Assembly: GCA_025924775.1 (NCBI GenBank)
Contig: JAICHS010000106.1
Coordinates: forward strand, 1-7,476
DNA length: 7,476 nucleotides
Source of the DNA: Rhodanobacteraceae bacterium
GTDB taxonomy: Bacteria; Pseudomonadota; Gammaproteobacteria; Xanthomonadales; Rhodanobacteraceae
Direction of reading: 5' to 3'
The notes under the pieces were generated by a model. It did not search any database and had not been told where the DNA came from. It saw only the letters and a list, made by a program, of their open reading frames with translations. How positions within the stretch are numbered: the stretch's first letter is position 1; the number at the start of each line of letters is the position of its first letter. The position numbers and the translations under genes were made by a program. This document shows positions 5,524 through 7,476 of this stretch, one piece after another.

Positions 5524-7473
5524 TCATTTTTTCGCGGCGATGATCTGCGACAGGTAATCCGGCGCGCCGTCGACGCGCACCAGGTGCGGGTACTGCAGGC
5601 CGCCGTGGTAAGCCACCGGTACGGTCGTGTAGTCGCCCTGGTACTTGATCAGCAGTTCGATCGGGGCCTTGCTGCCCTTGGCGGCGGTGATCGCCTGCTT
5701 CAACACGCTGGCCTTGTAGGCCTGACCGTTGACGGCCACCACGGTGCCGCCGCTGCCGACGCCCGCCTTGAACGCGGCGCCGTCCCAGCGCACGTCGTTG
5801 ATGCCGCCATCCTTGGTCAGCGTCAGGCCGATCGAATACGTGAAGTTGAAGATGTGGCGCGGCGACTGCGGCTGGCTCTCGTACTGTTTCTCGTACGGGC
5901 TTTCCTGGTCGGTGTAGACCAGCTTCCAGCCGGTCGCCTCGAGGCCCTTGGTGAACGGCGGCTCCAGTTGATTGACGTAACGGTCGAGGAAACCGGCCCA
6001 GTCGTACTTCACCACACCATTCAGCGCGGCGACGATGTCATCGAAGGTGTAGGTTTTGGTGACGAAGCTGCCGTTGTCCACGCCGAAGAAATTTTTCGCG
6101 AAGGTGTCCAGCGATTTCCGGTCGTGGGTGAGCGCGCGGATCTTCGCGTCCACCGCGAGCCACAGCATCTGCCCGCCGGAGTAGTACTCCTCGCTCATCT
6201 GCCAGCTGCGGTACGGCAGCATCGCGCGGTGTGCGGCGGTCGGATCGTTGGTGGTATCCGTGAGCGTGCGCCACTGGAAACCCGGGCGGTTGCGGTCGTA
6301 GTTGGCCGCCACCATCGCCAGCGCATCGCGGAACTGTTCGGGCGTCCACAGCCCTGCGCGCGCGGTCAGCACGAACCCCCAGTACTGCGTCTGGCCTTCG
6401 TACACCCACAGCAGCGAATCGCCCATCGGCACGTTGAAGTTGGGCGTCCACAAATCGGCCGGACGGCGGAACTTGCCGTTCCACGAATGCGTGTACTCGT
6501 GTGCCAGCAGGTCGCGGTTGGGCGCGTTGTTGGCCCAGTCGGTGAAGTAGTCCGGGTCGGCGCCATCCTCGCTGGACTGGTGGTGCTCCAGCCCGTTGCC
6601 GCTCAACTGGTCCGACAGCGAGAACAGGAAGTCGTAATGGTCGTAGTGATGCGAGCCGAACAGGCGGTAGGCCTGCGTCACGAGGTTGCGATGCACCTGC
6701 AGCTGCTGCGGCGTCATCACCAGATCCTTCGGCGCATCGCCAAACACATCGAGATGCACCGCGGCCTTGGCGCCGGGGTCAAGGTCCACGCGCTTGAAAT
6801 ACTTGCCCGCGTAGATCGGCGAATCCACCAGCGTGTTGTAGATCGTCGGCTTGAACGTGACCGTGTCGCCCCTGCGCGAGGCCTGCTCCAGCGCGGTGCC
6901 GAACTGCCAGCCCTGCGGGAAGGTGACGCTGGGCACGACCGTGATCCGACGCGAATAGTGGCCCGCCGGATACAGCGACACCGTATTCCATTCCAGCGCC
7001 AACATCTTGTCGGTCATCTGGATGAAGGCGTGCGAGCCACGCCCGGACAGGAACTGGAAATCCACGTCGAGGCTGGATACGCCCTGCGGCACGTCCACAC
7101 GGAACGCGTACACGTCGTACTTGTCGCGCTTCCACGCCAGCCTCTGGCCATTCGCGGTAACCGCGAGGCCGGCCAGCCTGTCGATCGGGCCCGATGGCGA
7201 ATGATCGCCCGGCAGCCATTTCGGATACAGCAGCGTCAACTCGCCCGCCTGCACGGGGATCGTCTCGTGCACGCGGAAAATGCCCTGGCGCGTGTCGCTG
7301 GCATCCACGTGCAGCTCGAGGGTGCCGGGATACGGCGTGTCCTGCGGCGGCGAGATGTGCGCGTCGGCGGCATCGGCGAACGCGCTGCCCGCGACCACGG
7401 CAGCCGCCATGACCAGCGCCACGGCAAGATGAAACGGAAACGACAAGCGGGCGCGGTTGCGCTGGAAAGGCAT
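5524..7473 (-). CDS. M61-family metallopeptidase with PDZ domain, first copy, exported
   Basis: An exported M61-type zinc aminopeptidase, the first gene of the tandem set, 649 residues from the ATG at 7471-7473. Only three bases upstream are visible, so the ribosome site and promoter cannot be seen and a start further upstream is not excluded. The signal peptide supports this start: basic RNRAR, hydrophobic LAVALVMAAAVVAG, then AFA with cleavage likely after residue 33 before DAADAH, the same mature start as the second copy. Motifs: YPKWLPGDHSP (83-93), LVDSPIYAG (215-223), GLEHHQSSED (294-303), zinc ligands H325 and H329 with catalytic E326, third ligand E359, EEYYSGGQ (428-435), PDZ about 540-622 with YSIGL (546-550), and tail YHGGLQYPHL ending IIAAKK. 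The catalytic block is nearly identical to the other copies. Segments before HEYTH (WANNAPNRD) and entering the PDZ (QYESQPQSPRHIFNF) differ most, which may tune specificity. Its TGA overlaps an ATG as ATGA. Probable periplasmic or secreted peptidase. Confidence 0.93.
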   Translation of the reverse strand: MPFQRNRARLSFPFHLAVALVMAAAVVAGSAFADAADAHISPPQDTPYPGTLELHVDASDTRQGIFRVHETIPVQAGELTLLYPKWLPGDHSPSGPIDRLAGLAVTANGQRLAWKRDKYDVYAFRVDVPQGVSSLDVDFQFLSGRGSHAFIQMTDKMLALEWNTVSLYPAGHYSRRITVVPSVTFPQGWQFGTALEQASRRGDTVTFKPTIYNTLVDSPIYAGKYFKRVDLDPGAKAAVHLDVFGDAPKDLVMTPQQLQVHRNLVTQAYRLFGSHHYDHYDFLFSLSDQLSGNGLEHHQSSEDGADPDYFTDWANNAPNRDLLAHEYTHSWNGKFRRPADLWTPNFNVPMGDSLLWVYEGQTQYWGFVLTARAGLWTPEQFRDALAMVAANYDRNRPGFQWRTLTDTTNDPTAAHRAMLPYRSWQMSEEYYSGGQMLWLAVDAKIRALTHDRKSLDTFAKNFFGVDNGSFVTKTYTFDDIVAALNGVVKYDWAGFLDRYVNQLEPPFTKGLEATGWKLVYTDQESPYEKQYESQPQSPRHIFNFTYSIGLTLTKDGGINDVRWDGAAFKAGVGSGGTVVAVNGQAYKASVLKQAITAAKGSKAPIELLIKYQGDYTTVPVAYHGGLQYPHLVRVDGAPDYLSQIIAAKK

Positions 7474-7476
7474 GGG

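Noticed and set aside
3518..5557. Long + strand open frame (679 codons) antisense to the second peptidase gene
   Set aside because: It is a mirror of a high-GC gene. The - strand reading has a signal peptide, M61 motifs and two paralogues; the + strand translation is Arg/Val/His-rich with no recognisable domain.

Overview
The window is a dense, high-GC stretch of bacterial DNA. It holds the 3' part of one gene on the + strand and three complete, closely related genes on the - strand. The strong GC bias at third codon positions, the exported M61 peptidases and the GC-rich hairpin repeats fit a gammaproteobacterium of the Xanthomonadales/Lysobacteraceae type. That assignment is inferred from overall character and not from any marker gene.

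Left part (3-1586, +): the C-terminal 527 residues of a large Lhr-type ATP-dependent helicase. The motor domains lie outside the window. Compared with the usual Lhr tail as I recall it, two extra segments of about 46-47 codons interrupt the protein without breaking the frame. The second (about 975-1112) is clearly a REP-like element: two GC-rich hairpin units 60 bp apart, both translated as PPHAGEG. The first (about 144-284) is less certain but contains a strong hairpin.

Right part (1598-7473, -): three tandem paralogues of M61-family (glycyl aminopeptidase-like) zinc metallopeptidases, transcribed from right to left. Each has the M61 N-terminal domain, a GLEH motif, HEYTH plus a downstream zinc-ligand Glu, a PDZ domain and a conserved C-terminal tail. 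The order is 5524-7473, then 3563-5509 (stop overlapping an upstream ATG by 4 bp), then 1598-3502 (60-bp gap). This spacing suggests one operon whose promoter lies beyond the right edge. The first two have clear signal peptides with cleavage predicted before the same DAADAH sequence, so both should be periplasmic or secreted. The third has no signal peptide and starts with a basic Ala/Pro-rich leader, so it may be cytoplasmic. It is also in the same frame as the gene before it, separated by a single TAG and then an open leader.

The peptidase operon and the helicase converge tail to tail with 11 bp between stops and no obvious terminator. No intergenic stretch exceeds 60 bp. No RNA gene, transposase, CRISPR array or phage gene was seen. 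The most noteworthy points are the tandem triplication with divergent targeting, blocks of near-perfect nucleotide identity between the copies, and the in-frame repeat insertions in the helicase.
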